Of a stretch of DNA of 64,000 bases, positions 19,783-30,404 are shown piece by piece. The translations under genes were made by a program, and so were the position numbers. The DNA lies in NCBI RefSeq assembly GCF_002216685.1, contig NZ_CP022353.1:2356001-2420000 (forward strand). The letters are read 5' to 3'. The notes beneath the pieces were generated by a model. The model made no database searches, was not told where the DNA came from, and saw nothing but the letters and a program-made list of their open reading frames with translations. Each line of letters begins with the position of its first letter. The stretch's first letter is position 1. The DNA is from Vibrio tarriae. Its GTDB lineage: Bacteria; Pseudomonadota; Gammaproteobacteria; Enterobacterales; Vibrionaceae.

Positions 19783-21408
19783 ATGAAATTAAAAACCCAA
19801 GCTTATTTATTGTCTGCCATCATTCTCGCCGCTCTTCTCGCGCTAACCGCAACTGGGCTGTGGACTCTACGCGTGGCCAGCAATTTCGATAACAAAGCGC
19901 GTGTAACTGAGCTGTTTAGTAGTGCCTACAGTATTTTGACTGAAGTAGAGAAGCTCGCTAAAGAAGGCAAGATGTCGGAGCCAGAAGCCAAAGCGCTCGC
20001 GACTCGATTAATGCGCAACAATCTCTACAAAGATAATGAATATGTGTATGTGGCAGATGAAAATATGACTTTCGTGGCGACGCCGCTCGACCCACAACTG
20101 CACGACACCAGTTTTCACGATTTTAAAGATGGTAAAGGCAATAGTGTTGGCCGCTTAATTCAAGATGTACTGCATAATCAATCCGGCAAGCTAGTGGAAT
20201 ATACATGGACACAAACACAGGCCGATGGTTCGATTGAAGAAAAGCTCTCGATCGCGCGTAAAACGCCACACTGGGGATGGGTTGTAGGCACGGGTATTGG
20301 TTTTAACGAAGTGAATGCGCGTTTTTGGTCTACCGCGCAATGGCAATTAAGCTTATGTGTGGTGATCGCCGTTGCGATTTTATCTTTGCTCCTGATCGCG
20401 ATTCGTAAAATACTGCTGATTATTGGCGGTGAACCGAATGAGGTGCGCAGCGCAGTACAATCCGTGGCACAAGGCCGCATTCGTCGTGAATTTACGGTAA
20501 AAGCCCCTAAAGAGAGTATTTATGGTGCAGTGCAGCAGATGAGCAGCTCACTTGCAGACTTAGTGGCTAAGCTTGAGCAATCCATGGTTGCTTTACGTTC
20601 TGAATTAGCCGGCGCAGGTACTCGCGCCAAAAGCATTGCCGAATTAACGGATAATCAGCAGCAATCTACCGCCATGATTGCCACTGCAATGACCGAAATG
20701 GCCTCTTCCGCGAACCAAGTCGCCGATTCTGCGCGTGATACCGCATTCAACACCGATCAGGCGGATCAGCAAAGTCAGCATACGCAAAAGCTCATCCACA
20801 ACACGGTGAGCAATATTCAAGGCTTGGCGACCCAATTACAAACCGCGAGCACCGCGGTTGCCGATCTGGATCTGGATGTCAAAAACATCGCTAAAGTGCT
20901 AGACGTAATTGGTGATATTGCAGAGCAAACCAATTTACTGGCGCTGAATGCCGCAATTGAAGCGGCACGCGCTGGTGAGCAAGGGCGAGGCTTCGCCGTC
21001 GTGGCTGATGAAGTGCGTAACTTAGCGGGCCGCACGCAAACCAGTACCAAAGAGATCCAGCAGATGATCCACAATTTGCAGGAAGGGTCGCGTAATGCGA
21101 TTCAAACCATCCAGATTTGTGGGCAAACAAGTCAAAGCAGTGTGCAAGAGTCAGAAAATGCCGCTTCAGCGCTAGCATTGATTGTCAGCGCACTCGAAAG
21201 CGTCTCTTCGATGAGCCATCAAATTGCAACGGCAGCCGCCGAGCAAACCCAAGTCAGCGATGATATTGCGCGCCGAATCAATATGATTGAAGAAAGTGGC
21301 TCAAAACTGAGCCGTGTGGTGATGGAGAGCCACAATAGTACGCAAACTCTCACCAAACTCGCCCGCGAGTTAGAACAGTGGGCTGCGCATTTTGAGGTGA
21401 CTCGTTAA
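19783..21408 (+). CDS. Methyl-accepting chemotaxis protein with single-Cache sensor
   Basis: A 541-residue chemoreceptor. TM1 is near residues 8-30 ([22 protein letters not shown]). The periplasmic region of about 150 residues resembles a single Cache domain ([18 protein letters not shown] ... [12 protein letters not shown]). TM2 is near 188-212, followed by a short HAMP-like linker. The cytoplasmic coiled coil carries the conserved tip in [20 protein letters not shown] (near 407-426), which binds CheA/CheW, and flanking methylation-helix sequence. The ligand is unknown; such Cache domains often bind small organic acids. The gene sits between two tRNA arrays and has an AGGG ribosome-binding site. 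Confidence 0.95.
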   Translation: MKLKTQAYLLSAIILAALLALTATGLWTLRVASNFDNKARVTELFSSAYSILTEVEKLAKEGKMSEPEAKALATRLMRNNLYKDNEYVYVADENMTFVATPLDPQLHDTSFHDFKDGKGNSVGRLIQDVLHNQSGKLVEYTWTQTQADGSIEEKLSIARKTPHWGWVVGTGIGFNEVNARFWSTAQWQLSLCVVIAVAILSLLLIAIRKILLIIGGEPNEVRSAVQSVAQGRIRREFTVKAPKESIYGAVQQMSSSLADLVAKLEQSMVALRSELAGAGTRAKSIAELTDNQQQSTAMIATAMTEMASSANQVADSARDTAFNTDQADQQSQHTQKLIHNTVSNIQGLATQLQTASTAVADLDLDVKNIAKVLDVIGDIAEQTNLLALNAAIEAARAGEQGRGFAVVADEVRNLAGRTQTSTKEIQQMIHNLQEGSRNAIQTIQICGQTSQSSVQESENAASALALIVSALESVSSMSHQIATAAAEQTQVSDDIARRINMIEESGSKLSRVVMESHNSTQTLTKLARELEQWAAHFEVTR

Positions 21409-21417
21409 GCATACTTT

Positions 21418-21451
21418 CAGTTCAGTGATCACAAAACGTTTCACTGAACTG
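21418..21451 (+). terminator. Perfect 11-base inverted repeat after the chemoreceptor gene
   Basis: CAGTTCAGTGA (21418-21428) and TCACTGAACTG (21441-21451) are exactly complementary with a 12-base loop, nine bases past the stop. There is no T tract, so it may be a Rho-assisted terminator or an mRNA-end stabiliser. Confidence 0.6.
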
Positions 21452-21468
21452 ATGGGTTACCCGTCGTT

Positions 21469-21598
21469 ATGATAACCAAACTCCTTGACGTTGCCTGTAG
21501 TCAGCCAGTGCATTCATCCCCACGAGCCTACCTACTCCATGATTGGGATGAAGGAACCTAACCAACACGGCTGCAGCTTCAAGTAGGAAGGGGATAAC
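21469..21598. repeat. ERIC-type imperfect palindrome
   Basis: About 130 bases: ATGATAACCAAACTCCTTGACGTTGC at the left, a centre with CATCCCCACGAGC and GATTGGGATGAAGGAACC, and CTGCAGCTTCAAGTAGGAAGGGGATAA at the right. The order and landmarks are those of enterobacterial repetitive intergenic consensus elements, which are known in V. cholerae. It fills most of the gap between the chemoreceptor gene and the second tRNA array; the remaining bases up to 21784 are AT-rich, and I see no gene in them. Confidence 0.75.
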
Positions 21599-21784
21599 TG
21601 AAAATATTTATCAAGCAGGTATTTTTACGTACTTTGTGATTTTCTGGCTACGCTTAAAACTCTCTATTTCACTGAGCGAGTCGGTCTTGTGGTTCATTTA
21701 GCGATATTTTGGCAAACGAAATGGACAAAAACAGGCCATTAAGTATAGAAAAACAACAAACGATATTTTTTTTAGATTTTCATG

Positions 21785-21813
21785 TTGACGACCACCACGA
21801 AAAACCTTTTAAT
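21785..21813 (+). promoter_or_regulatory. Promoter of the second tRNA array
   Basis: TTGACG (21785-21790), 17-base spacer, TTTAAT (21808-21813), then ACACCCCGTC before the tRNA at 21824. Boxes and spacing equal those of the first array, while the flanking sequence differs. Confidence 0.8.
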
Positions 21814-21823
21814 ACACCCCGTC

Positions 21824-21899
21824 GCCCGGATAGCTCAGTCGGTAGAGCAGAGGATTGAAAATCCTCGTGTCGGTGGTTCGATTCCGCCTCCGGGCACCA
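21824..21899 (+). tRNA. tRNA-Phe (GAA)
   Basis: 76 bases with encoded CCA, anticodon GAA, sequence identical to the gene at 19130. Confidence 0.97.
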
Positions 21900-21940
21900 C
21901 AATTTTGGTTGTTGGTGCTTGCACGAACAATAACAAATGT

Positions 21941-22016
<76 letters not shown>

Positions 22017-22031
22017 TTAAAAAAGAATAAT

Positions 22032-22107
22032 TCCTCCTTAGCTCAGTCGGTAGAGCGACGGACTGTTAATCCGCAGGTCGCTGGTTCAAGTCCAGCAGGA
22101 GGAGCCA
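22032..22107 (+). tRNA. tRNA-Asn (GTT)
   Basis: 76 bases with encoded CCA, anticodon GTT. Together with the preceding Thr gene it forms a unit that is repeated directly downstream. Confidence 0.97.
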
Positions 22108-22135
22108 ATTTCTCACTTGCCTTGCAAGTAGATTT

Positions 22136-22211
<76 letters not shown>

Positions 22212-22225
22212 TTAAAAAGAATAAT

Positions 22226-22301
22226 TCCTCCTTAGCTCAGTCGGTAGAGCGACGGACTGTTAATCCGCAGGTCGCTGGTTCAAGTCCAGCAGGAGGAGCC
22301 A
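22226..22301 (+). tRNA. tRNA-Asn (GTT)
   Basis: 76 bases with encoded CCA, anticodon GTT; last gene of the second array. Confidence 0.97.
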
Positions 22302-22308
22302 CTTTTAG

Positions 22309-22334
22309 AAACCCAGTCTTTGACTGGGTTTTAT
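22309..22334 (+). terminator. Terminator of the second tRNA array
   Basis: AAACCCAGTC-TTT-GACTGGGTTTTA, closely matching the terminator of the first array. Confidence 0.88.
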
Positions 22335-22439
22335 TTTATCTGTCGAAAACCGCCCCACTCCAATTGCTCTTTTGACTGCAAAAGAAAGGCAAACGGTTAA
22401 GTTTGCCTTAGAAAAGGTAAGCGCATAATGACGATGAGC

Positions 22440-23294
22440 TTACTTAATGCCTTTCTCCTTTCGGATCAGCTCATAAGCGTGTTGGATTTGCTGAGATTTC
22501 TCTTTCGCTACGTTCATCATCTCTGGCGGTAAACCTTTCGCCATTAGCTTATCTGGGTGGTGCTCATTCATCAGCTTACGATAAGCTCGCTTCACCTCTT
22601 GTGCACTCGCACTTTCGCTCACTCCAAGCACTTCGTAGGCATCGGCCAATTGATGGCGTGATGAAGGCTGCTGCCATTGCTGCCCACTATGGGATTGCTG
22701 CTGCGAACCACCAAAGCCACCACCTTGTTGAAATCGAAACGCTGCTTCCTGCATCCGTAAACGTCGCTCTAACTGCTCGGAAGAAAAACCAAGCCCACGC
22801 GCAATACGATGCAGTACTTGACGCTCACTCGGGTGCACATCCCCATCAGCAAACGCGGAAGAGACTTGCAGCTCAAGGAAAAACTGTAGCAGGTCAAAAC
22901 GCCCGCCCGTGGCGATTTTCACGCGCTCTAACACTTGCTCTAGAGGAAAATCGCTTTCTTTCCCGTCACGAAACGCATCTTGTGCGGCACGTTTTTGCTC
23001 TAGGGTCAGGTTCATGCGATCCATCATAATGGTCGCGAGTTGGATCTCTTCTTTGGTGACTTGCCCTTTGGCTTTTGCCACATGCCCCATCACCGAAAAT
23101 GCGGCTTTAAAAAATTCTTCTTGGCGCTCAGCTTGGCTAGGCCCTGCACCAAATTTTCCACTTTGAAAGCCAGCCTGATTTAAACGGCGCGCCTTATCAA
23201 ACTGATGGCCAAGGAAGATCCCAAAGATTGCGCCAAAAGGACCACCAAACAGGAAGCCAAAAAAAGCGCCAAGAATTTTGCCAAAAATATGCAT
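22440..23294 (-). CDS. djlA: Membrane-anchored DnaJ-like co-chaperone DjlA
   Basis: A 284-residue type III J-domain protein. The N-terminus is one glycine-rich membrane segment ([26 protein letters not shown], about residues 4-29, split here for length), followed by a TerB-like helical domain (about 60-180), a Gln/Gly-rich linker and a C-terminal J domain with the essential HPD in MNEHHPDKLMAKG. It stimulates DnaK at the inner membrane. It is divergent from lptD, the common arrangement; about 160 bases separate the two starts. Confidence 0.95.
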   Translation of the reverse strand: MHIFGKILGAFFGFLFGGPFGAIFGIFLGHQFDKARRLNQAGFQSGKFGAGPSQAERQEEFFKAAFSVMGHVAKAKGQVTKEEIQLATIMMDRMNLTLEQKRAAQDAFRDGKESDFPLEQVLERVKIATGGRFDLLQFFLELQVSSAFADGDVHPSERQVLHRIARGLGFSSEQLERRLRMQEAAFRFQQGGGFGGSQQQSHSGQQWQQPSSRHQLADAYEVLGVSESASAQEVKRAYRKLMNEHHPDKLMAKGLPPEMMNVAKEKSQQIQHAYELIRKEKGIK

Positions 23295-23452
23295 TATGTG
23301 CTCTCAATCTATGAATTTTTCTGGAGTGAAGCGGTCTGATAGTGGCGCAAGCGTCAATTTCCTTTATGATAAGGACCGTTTATATTTCAGGCTCCTAAGT
23401 TCGGAATCCATCAAGTTCAACAGGCCACAAGTTCAACAGGATGTACAACCCA

Positions 23453-25804
23453 ATGTCATGCTTTTCCCGCACGTTTTTAGCCGCTTCGATTAGCGCTGCA
23501 CTCTTTGCACCTCAGATACAAGCAGAAGCGAGTGTGGATGACAATCGCGCTCAATTACCTAATGGCGAGCAGTGTTTAGTCAACCAGCCTGAGCCTGCTA
23601 ATCCCGGTCAACAGCCTATCAATGTCGAAGCGGATAAGCTAGAGGCAATCAATGGGCAGAAGGCGACCTATTCGGGGAATGTCGTTGTCGTGCAAGGTAA
23701 GAAACGCATCGCTGCGGATAACGTGACTTTGCATCAACAAGAGAATGTGGTTGTCGCTGAGGGTAATGTTCAGTTCAGTGATGGTGAGATCAAAACGCAC
23801 TCCACCAAAGCCACCAACCATCTTAATACAGATGAAATGACGCTGGAAAATACCCGTTACCAGTTTTTGTGTGAACCGGGGCGTGGCGAAGCGGTGTATG
23901 TTTCAAAAACGGGTAAAGCGGTGTATGAAATTGAAGATGGCTCCATAACGTCATGCCCTGATGGCGATAACGCATGGCGGATGCGTGCTTCCAGCATTGA
24001 TGTAGACCAGAATGAAGAGATTGCGACCTTCTACAATCCGCGTCTTGAAGTGCAAAACGTACCTGTATTCTATCTCCCCTATTTAACCGTGCCGATTGGG
24101 GATACTCGTAAAACTGGTTTCTTATACCCAACGGCCTCTTATGGTTCGCGAGATGGCTATGAGTTTGAAGTACCGATTTATTGGAACTTGGCACCCAACT
24201 ATGATTTAGAAACTACCTTCAACTATATGCAAAAGCGTGGCACGCAACTCAATAGTGTGTTCCGTTATCTGACTGATTTTGGTGCGGGTCAAATCAAATC
24301 TGAATTTTTACCCGACGATCAACTGCATGCAGAGCAAGGCGATCGCTGGGCATTCCAATATGAACATAACGGCATTTTCCAACAAGCGTGGAAGTTTGAA
24401 ATCGACTACTCTAAAGTCAGTGATATCAACTATTTCTCTGACTTAGATTCGGGAGTCGGTAATCGTGAAGATGGACAGCTCATCCAAGAAGGCCGCGCCA
24501 CTTACCGTAGCGACAACTGGGATTCTGCGCTGTTGGTGCGGGATTTCCAACTGCTGACCAAGGATACCACTAGTACGAACTTGCCTTATCGGTTAATGCC
24601 GCAGCTCAGCTACAACTACTATGCTCCAGAGACGATGAAGTATCTGGATCTTGACCTTGTCAGCCATGTCTCGCGCTTTGAAACCGATGCAAGAGGCAAA
24701 CCCTCTGCAACTCGAGTACATATTGAACCTGGGCTAAAAATTCCGTTCAGCAACACTTGGGGCAACTGGACAACCGAAGCACGTGTCTTGGGCACCTACT
24801 ATCAACAAGATCTTGATAAGACCACAGATGCCAAACTGGAAGAGAGTGTGACACGCGTCATCCCTGAGCTTCGCAGTGTGGCAGGGATTGTACTTGAACG
24901 AGATACCGTTTTGCTGGATAGCTACACACAAACCCTAGAGCCCAAAATTCAGTATCTCTACGTACCAGAAAAATATCAGGACAACATTGGTCTGTATGAT
25001 TCCACTTTGCTGCAAACCGATTACTACGGCCTATTCCGTAGTCGCAAATACAGCGGCGTAGACCGAATTGAGTCCGCCAACCAAGTCAGTTATGGTGCAT
25101 CGACTCGTTTCTTTGATAGCAGTTATAAAGAGCGCCTCAATATCGCGTTTGGTCAAATTTTCTATCTGGATAGTAAATTCAATCCGTCCAATAAAAATCC
25201 AGACAGCACATCAGAGAAAACCAGCTATTCCGCTTGGGCCGTAGAGATGGACTTTAACTTTGCTGACTATCTGTTCTATCACGGCGGCATTCAATACGAC
25301 ATCGATAGCCAAGCCATTCAACTTGGCAACAGCTCATTAGAATATCGAGTCGCCAGCGGTTATATCCAAGGAAACTACCGCTATGTTGCTAAGGATTACA
25401 TTCGCAATACTGTCGGTGACAGCATTACCAATATTGATGACATTACCCGAGACGGTATTTCACAAGCGGGAATTTTGGCGGGTTACCAGCTGAGTCGTAA
25501 ATGGTCGGCTAGCGGCCAATATTACTATGATCTGACCACAGATGAGGCGTTAGAGTGGCTGGCTAATCTTACTTACACTTCTGATTGTTGGTACGTGGGC
25601 TTCACTTACAGTAACCAACTAAAAAGCTGGAATGGCAACTTTGTTACGGATCCTTACGCGACTCCAATTTATGAGAATAACTTCAGCTTTAACGTCGGGA
25701 TTATTGGTTTTGGCACCAGCATTGGCGCAGGATCAAGCATGACAGGTGTCGATAGCGCAGGTAACTCACTCGGTTATGGTCGCCCATTCTTCCTGAATAA
25801 CTAA
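23453..25804 (+). CDS. lptD: LPS-assembly outer-membrane protein LptD
   Basis: LptD with LptE inserts LPS into the outer leaflet of the outer membrane. ATG 23453 ([19 protein letters not shown]) gives 783 residues and a normal signal peptide cut near QIQA|EAS; ATG 23441 would add four residues. An OstA-like periplasmic domain follows ([22 protein letters not shown], split, near 50-72), then the large C-terminal barrel. Cysteines at QCLVN, FLCEPG, TSCPDGD and SDCWYVGF fit the paired disulfides known for LptD. It is followed by surA, which helps fold LptD, in one likely operon. Confidence 0.95.
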   Translation: MSCFSRTFLAASISAALFAPQIQAEASVDDNRAQLPNGEQCLVNQPEPANPGQQPINVEADKLEAINGQKATYSGNVVVVQGKKRIAADNVTLHQQENVVVAEGNVQFSDGEIKTHSTKATNHLNTDEMTLENTRYQFLCEPGRGEAVYVSKTGKAVYEIEDGSITSCPDGDNAWRMRASSIDVDQNEEIATFYNPRLEVQNVPVFYLPYLTVPIGDTRKTGFLYPTASYGSRDGYEFEVPIYWNLAPNYDLETTFNYMQKRGTQLNSVFRYLTDFGAGQIKSEFLPDDQLHAEQGDRWAFQYEHNGIFQQAWKFEIDYSKVSDINYFSDLDSGVGNREDGQLIQEGRATYRSDNWDSALLVRDFQLLTKDTTSTNLPYRLMPQLSYNYYAPETMKYLDLDLVSHVSRFETDARGKPSATRVHIEPGLKIPFSNTWGNWTTEARVLGTYYQQDLDKTTDAKLEESVTRVIPELRSVAGIVLERDTVLLDSYTQTLEPKIQYLYVPEKYQDNIGLYDSTLLQTDYYGLFRSRKYSGVDRIESANQVSYGASTRFFDSSYKERLNIAFGQIFYLDSKFNPSNKNPDSTSEKTSYSAWAVEMDFNFADYLFYHGGIQYDIDSQAIQLGNSSLEYRVASGYIQGNYRYVAKDYIRNTVGDSITNIDDITRDGISQAGILAGYQLSRKWSASGQYYYDLTTDEALEWLANLTYTSDCWYVGFTYSNQLKSWNGNFVTDPYATPIYENNFSFNVGIIGFGTSIGAGSSMTGVDSAGNSLGYGRPFFLNN

Positions 25805-25812
25805 TTCACCTA

Positions 25813-25830
25813 GCCTGAGGAAACTCAGGC
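25813..25830 (+). other. Hairpin in the lptD-surA gap
   Basis: GCCTGAG-GAAA-CTCAGGC, followed by TTAAAAC. There is no T run. It may tune surA expression relative to lptD. Confidence 0.5.
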
Positions 25831-25856
25831 TTAAAACATTTTAGATAGGACTGCAC

Positions 25857-27152
25857 ATGAAATTGTGGAAACCCACACTAATTAGCGTTATCAGTGCGCT
25901 GACTCTCTTTAACGCTCACGCAGAGCCCAAACAACTCGATAGCGTGGCAGTGATTGTCAATAGCGGCGTCATACTACAAAGTGATGTGGACAGTGCCCTA
26001 AAAACCATCAAGGCCAACGCCAAGCAAAACCAGCAGCCTTTGCCACAAGAGACCTTGCTGCGCGAGCAAGTATTGGAAAAACTGATCATCGATACTTTGC
26101 AGCAACAAGAAGCGGATCGGATTGGGGTAAAAATTGATGACAACCGCCTCAACGAAGCGATTAAAGAGATCGCGAAAAACAACCAACAAACTCAGGAGCA
26201 GTTGATTGCTTCGGTAGCGCAAGAAGGCTTAACTTACCCTGAGTTTCGTGAACAAGTCCGTAAAGAGATGGCGGCGAGTGATGCACGCAATGCCTTAGTT
26301 CGTCGTCGTATCAACATTCTGCCCGCCGAAGTTGATACGTTAGCTGAGCTGCTTGCGCATGAAACCGATGCCACTGTGCAATACAAAATCAGTCATATTC
26401 AACTGCGAGTCGATGACGGACAAGATAAAAGTGCTGCGGAAACCTTGGCCAACAAGCTGGTCAACGACCTAAAAAGTGGGGCAGACTTTGCGCAAATGGC
26501 GTACGCCTACTCCAAAGGACCCAAAGCACTGCAAGGGGGAGATTGGGGATGGATGCGCAAAGAAGAGATGCCAACCATCTTTGCTGATCAGATCAAAATG
26601 CAGAACAAAGGCAGCATTATTGGCCCGTTTCGTAGTGGTGTCGGTTTTCACATCCTGAAAATTGATGATGTCAAAGGATTAGAAACGGTCGCGGTAACAG
26701 AAGTTAATGCTCGTCACATTTTGATCAAACCGACCATCATCCTCAGCGATGAAGGCGCACAAAAACAGCTCAATGAGTTTGTACAACGCATCAAAAAGGG
26801 CGAAGTGACCTTTGCTGAATTAGCGCAGCAATATAGCCAAGACCCCGGCTCTGCCGCGCAAAAAGGTGAATTGGGCTATCAGACTCCCGATCTGTATGTC
26901 CCTGAGTTTAAACATCAGATTGAAATCTTACCCGTAGGCCAAATCAGTGAACCGTTTAAAACCGTACACGGTTGGCACATCGTAGAAGTACTCGATCGTC
27001 GCGAGGTGGACAGAACCGATTCCGCACTGAAAAATAAGGCCTACCGTATCTTGTTCAATCGTAAATTCAATGAAGAAGCGGGTGCTTGGCTGCAAGAGCT
27101 GCGTGCCAGCGCCTTTGTTGAAGTATTGAAGGACGAGCAGGATGAGCAGTAA
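25857..27152 (+). CDS. surA: Periplasmic peptidyl-prolyl isomerase and chaperone SurA
   Basis: A 431-residue outer-membrane-protein chaperone. The signal peptide is [22 protein letters not shown] (shown in two parts: 1-11 and 12-22). The N-terminal chaperone domain (about 25-165) contains the [16 protein letters not shown] start. Two parvulin domains follow, near 173-275 and 283-385, each with the YSKGP/YSQDP and G-W-H motifs ([24 protein letters not shown]). It is located in the periplasm. It overlaps pdxA by 11 bases. Confidence 0.96.
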   Translation: MKLWKPTLISVISALTLFNAHAEPKQLDSVAVIVNSGVILQSDVDSALKTIKANAKQNQQPLPQETLLREQVLEKLIIDTLQQQEADRIGVKIDDNRLNEAIKEIAKNNQQTQEQLIASVAQEGLTYPEFREQVRKEMAASDARNALVRRRINILPAEVDTLAELLAHETDATVQYKISHIQLRVDDGQDKSAAETLANKLVNDLKSGADFAQMAYAYSKGPKALQGGDWGWMRKEEMPTIFADQIKMQNKGSIIGPFRSGVGFHILKIDDVKGLETVAVTEVNARHILIKPTIILSDEGAQKQLNEFVQRIKKGEVTFAELAQQYSQDPGSAAQKGELGYQTPDLYVPEFKHQIEILPVGQISEPFKTVHGWHIVEVLDRREVDRTDSALKNKAYRILFNRKFNEEAGAWLQELRASAFVEVLKDEQDEQ

Positions 27153-28134
27153 ACGCATCATTGTCACCGCTGGTGAGCCCGCGGGGATCGGTCCCGATCT
27201 GGTGCTTGCCCTCTCCGCGCAAGATTGGCCACATCAACTGGTGGTGTGTGCTGATAAAGCGTTATTGGCGCAGCGGGCCGCGCAACTTGGCATACAGGTT
27301 AAGCTACTGGATTATCAACGCGATAATCCAGTGCAAGCTCAACAAGCGGGTACCTTGTTGGTTGAGCATATTTCTCTCGCCGAACCCGTCGTCGCCGGTC
27401 AACTCAATCCAGCGAATGGACACTATGTGTTAAAAACGCTGGAAAGAGCGGCAAAAGGCTGTATGAATGGCGAATTTGATGCTATTGTCACCGGCCCTGT
27501 GCACAAGGGGGTGATCAACCGTGCGGGGGTTGCTTTCAGCGGTCATACCGAATTTTTTGCTGAACAGTCAAAGACTCCCCTCGTCGTCATGATGCTGGCC
27601 ACCGAAGGCTTACGTACTGCGTTAGTCACTACACATCTGCCACTAGCAGAAGTGCCGCAAGCGATAACTTGTGAACGTCTAGAGCAGATTGTTCATATTC
27701 TCCACAAGGATTTAGTCGAGAAATTTGCCATTGCAGAGCCTAAAATCTACGTATGTGGGTTAAATCCACACGCAGGTGAAGACGGTGTATTGGGCATGGA
27801 GGAGATCGAAACCATCACTCCTACCCTACAGCGTTTGCGTGAGCAATATGGCATGCAATTGGTTGGCCCTTTACCAGCCGATACTATTTTTAGTGAAAAA
27901 TACTTGCAACAAGCGGATGCCGTTCTCGGCATGTACCATGATCAAGTGCTTCCAGTGCTGAAATACAAAGGCTTTGGTCGCTCAGTCAATATTACACTCG
28001 GGCTGCCTTTTATTCGCACTTCGGTCGATCACGGTACGGCACTCGATCTGGCTGGAACGGGTCAAGCCGATGCGGGAAGCTTTTGGACTGCATTAGCTTA
28101 CGCAATTGAATTAGTTGATAAAAAAGCGAAATAA
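27142..28134 (+). CDS. pdxA: 4-hydroxythreonine-4-phosphate dehydrogenase
   Basis: PdxA oxidises 4-phosphohydroxy-L-threonine in the DXP-dependent vitamin B6 pathway. The 330-residue protein starts [20 protein letters not shown]. Metal ligands and active-site elements are [17 protein letters not shown] and [12 protein letters not shown], plus the [20 protein letters not shown] segment (near residues 286-305). It overlaps surA by 11 bases, and rsmA starts 13 bases after its stop, the classical surA-pdxA-rsmA-apaG-apaH order. Confidence 0.97.
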   Translation: MSSKRIIVTAGEPAGIGPDLVLALSAQDWPHQLVVCADKALLAQRAAQLGIQVKLLDYQRDNPVQAQQAGTLLVEHISLAEPVVAGQLNPANGHYVLKTLERAAKGCMNGEFDAIVTGPVHKGVINRAGVAFSGHTEFFAEQSKTPLVVMMLATEGLRTALVTTHLPLAEVPQAITCERLEQIVHILHKDLVEKFAIAEPKIYVCGLNPHAGEDGVLGMEEIETITPTLQRLREQYGMQLVGPLPADTIFSEKYLQQADAVLGMYHDQVLPVLKYKGFGRSVNITLGLPFIRTSVDHGTALDLAGTGQADAGSFWTALAYAIELVDKKAK

Positions 28135-28147
28135 CTTCGAGAACACT

Positions 28148-28963
28148 ATGAGAAATGATGTCCACTTAGGGCACAAAGCGCGTAAACGCTTTGGTCAGAA
28201 CTTCCTCAATGATCCTTACATCATTGATGGTATTGTGTCGGCAATTAATCCCAAACCGGGGCAAAACTTGGTTGAAATCGGCCCAGGGTTAGGCGCCATC
28301 ACAGAGCCGGTAGGACGTGAAGTGGATAAGTTCACTGTCATTGAGCTTGACCGCGATCTGGCCGAACGTCTGCGTAATCATCCAGAATTAGCCAGCAAGC
28401 TGACCATTCATGAAGGCGATGCGATGCGTTTCGACTTCAAGCAGTTGGTGAAACCCAATAACAAACTTCGCGTGTTTGGTAACTTACCTTACAACATCTC
28501 AACGCCGCTGATGTTCCACTTGTTTGAATTCCATCGTGATATTCAAGACATGCACTTCATGCTGCAAAAAGAGGTAGTGAACCGATTGGCCGCTGGCCCG
28601 GGCACCAAAGCTTACGGTCGCCTAACCGTGATGGCGCAATACTACTGTAAAGTGGTTCCGGTACTAGAAGTGCCACCTACCGCATTTGTGCCACCACCAA
28701 AAGTGGATTCGGCCGTGGTACGTTTGATGCCTTATGAAGATCTCCCTCATCCAGCAACCAGCTTAGAGTGGCTAGATCGTGTGGTACGTGAAGGCTTTAA
28801 CCAACGCCGTAAAACGGTGCGTAACTGTTATAAAGGTTTGGCTGAACCAGAAACTCTGGAAACTCTGGGTATCAACCCAGGTATGCGCCCAGAAAATCTG
28901 ACCTTAGCTCAGTTTGTGGCATTAGCGAACTGGCTTGATGCCACACACAAAACTCACGCATAA
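28148..28963 (+). CDS. rsmA: 16S rRNA (adenine-1518/1519-N6)-dimethyltransferase
   Basis: RsmA (KsgA) dimethylates A1518 and A1519 in the 3' hairpin of 16S rRNA late in 30S assembly; loss confers kasugamycin resistance. ATG 28148 ([20 protein letters not shown]) gives 271 residues; an upstream in-frame ATG would overlap pdxA and is not conserved. SAM motif I is [15 protein letters not shown] (near 42-56) and the catalytic motif IV is NLPYNIS. Confidence 0.96.
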   Translation: MRNDVHLGHKARKRFGQNFLNDPYIIDGIVSAINPKPGQNLVEIGPGLGAITEPVGREVDKFTVIELDRDLAERLRNHPELASKLTIHEGDAMRFDFKQLVKPNNKLRVFGNLPYNISTPLMFHLFEFHRDIQDMHFMLQKEVVNRLAAGPGTKAYGRLTVMAQYYCKVVPVLEVPPTAFVPPPKVDSAVVRLMPYEDLPHPATSLEWLDRVVREGFNQRRKTVRNCYKGLAEPETLETLGINPGMRPENLTLAQFVALANWLDATHKTHA

Positions 28964-28968
28964 TCGAC

Positions 28969-28992
28969 AAGGACGACATTCAGTCGTCCTTT
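28969..28992 (+). terminator. Hairpin between rsmA and apaG
   Basis: AAGGACGAC-ATTCA-GTCGTCCTT followed by TGTTTAT. Since apaG and apaH follow, it is probably a partial terminator. Confidence 0.65.
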
Positions 28993-29034
28993 GTTTATCT
29001 GCCAATACCTGACTACTAAGCTGAGGAGTCGCTC

Positions 29035-29415
29035 ATGGATGTTTCGCTGCCCTGTATCAAAATTCAGGTTCAAACTCGCTACATTGAGGAACAATCAAAT
29101 CCTGAGTATCAGCGCTTTGTGTTCGCCTATCTCATCACCATCAAAAACCTCAGCACCCAGACCGTCCAACTGATGAGCCGGCGCTGGTTGATAACGGATG
29201 CCGATGGCAAACAGACCGTGGTTGAAGGCGATGGCGTTGTGGGAGAGCAACCTCGCATCAAAGCTAATGATGAATATACCTACAGCAGTGGCACGGCCTT
29301 AGATACTCCAGTCGGTGTGATGCAAGGGCAATATTTGATGATCGATGAACAAGGTGAGTCTTTCACGGTTGAGATTGAGCCATTTCGTTTAGCCGTTCCG
29401 CATGTATTGAATTAA
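29035..29415 (+). CDS. apaG: ApaG domain protein (Co2+/Mg2+ efflux protein ApaG)
   Basis: A 126-residue ApaG protein, a small immunoglobulin-like fold related to domains in F-box proteins. Diagnostic segments are [32 protein letters not shown] and [11 protein letters not shown]. Mutants of the homologue in Salmonella affect cobalt resistance, hence the name; the molecular role is unclear. It is separated from apaH by 10 bases. Confidence 0.95.
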   Translation: MDVSLPCIKIQVQTRYIEEQSNPEYQRFVFAYLITIKNLSTQTVQLMSRRWLITDADGKQTVVEGDGVVGEQPRIKANDEYTYSSGTALDTPVGVMQGQYLMIDEQGESFTVEIEPFRLAVPHVLN

Positions 29416-29425
29416 GGGAGTTTGT

Positions 29426-30235
29426 GTGGCGAATTATATCGTGGGAGATATTCAAGGCTGCTTTGACGAGCTACAGCAACTGCTCAAACAGGCCGAATTT
29501 AATTCTCAGCTTGATACGCTGTGGTTTGCGGGGGATTTGGTCGCTCGTGGTCCAAAATCACTGGAAACCTTGCGTTTTGCCTATCAGTTAGGGGATGCAG
29601 CGCGAGTCGTGCTCGGCAATCATGATTTGCATTTGCTCTCAGTAGCACTCGGTCACCACCCCGCTAAACGGCGCGATCAAACCCAAGCGATTTTAGATGC
29701 GCCCGACGCCGCGCCATTACTCGATTGGCTACGTCAGCAGCCTTTGCTCGCTGAACATAAAGAGTTTGTACTGTGCCATGCTGGCATCTCACCACAATGG
29801 GATCTCGCCACTGCGCGTCAAGCCGCGCAAGAGGTCGAGTCTGTACTTCGCAGCCCCGAGTGGAGCACCCTGATTGAGCAGATGTACAGTGACCAACCCG
29901 ACGCATGGCATCCAACGCTACAAGGGATAGATCGCTTGCGTTATATCGTTAACGCATTTACTCGTATGCGCTTTTGTTTCCCAGATGGTCGTTTAGATAT
30001 GCAATGCAAACTACCACCACAAGAAGTGACTGACGGTAGCTTACTACCTTGGTTCCAATTACCGCAGCGCATTGCTCTTGAAAAGACGGTGATTTTTGGC
30101 CATTGGGCGGCATTAGAAGGGTATGTGAGTGAAACGGTGATCGGCCTAGATACGGGTTGTGTGTGGGGCGGAACCCTGACTATGCTGCGTTGGGAAGATA
30201 AACACTACTTTAGCCAAGCAGCGCTGCCAACATAA
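29426..30235 (+). CDS. apaH: Diadenosine tetraphosphatase (symmetrical)
   Basis: ApaH splits Ap4A into two ADP and also removes Np4 caps from RNA. The 269-residue protein has the calcineurin-type motifs VGDIQGCFDEL (near 6-16), FAGDLVARGP (near 34-43), LGNHDLHLL and later FGHWA and GLDTGCVWGG. It is the last gene of the lptD-to-apaH run. Confidence 0.96.
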   Translation: MANYIVGDIQGCFDELQQLLKQAEFNSQLDTLWFAGDLVARGPKSLETLRFAYQLGDAARVVLGNHDLHLLSVALGHHPAKRRDQTQAILDAPDAAPLLDWLRQQPLLAEHKEFVLCHAGISPQWDLATARQAAQEVESVLRSPEWSTLIEQMYSDQPDAWHPTLQGIDRLRYIVNAFTRMRFCFPDGRLDMQCKLPPQEVTDGSLLPWFQLPQRIALEKTVIFGHWAALEGYVSETVIGLDTGCVWGGTLTMLRWEDKHYFSQAALPT

Positions 30236-30238
30236 AAC

Positions 30239-30260
30239 AACACCCGTTAATACGGGTGTT
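30239..30260 (+). terminator. Hairpin after apaH
   Basis: AACACCCGT-TAAT-ACGGGTGTT directly after the apaH stop. The T run is missing, so termination strength is uncertain. Confidence 0.6.
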
Positions 30261-30292
30261 GACTGTGTCTGCTCTGACTATACCTGCTATGA

Positions 30293-30404
30293 CGATACCC
30301 AAACGACTTGGAGTTGCAGGTAGGCAGCAAAATAAGTGACAAATTTGTCTGGAACCAATTTGCACAGCCAACACTGCTGCAACATCAAGTAGGAAGCGGA
30401 TATT
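30293..30404. repeat. ERIC-type element overlapping the 3' end of folA
   Basis: CGATACCCAAACGACTTGGAGTTGCAGG at one end and AACATCAAGTAGGAAGCGGATATTG at the other, with AAGTGAC and CAGCCAACAC landmarks between. The right end runs into the folA coding region and supplies its last codons and stop. Confidence 0.75.
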
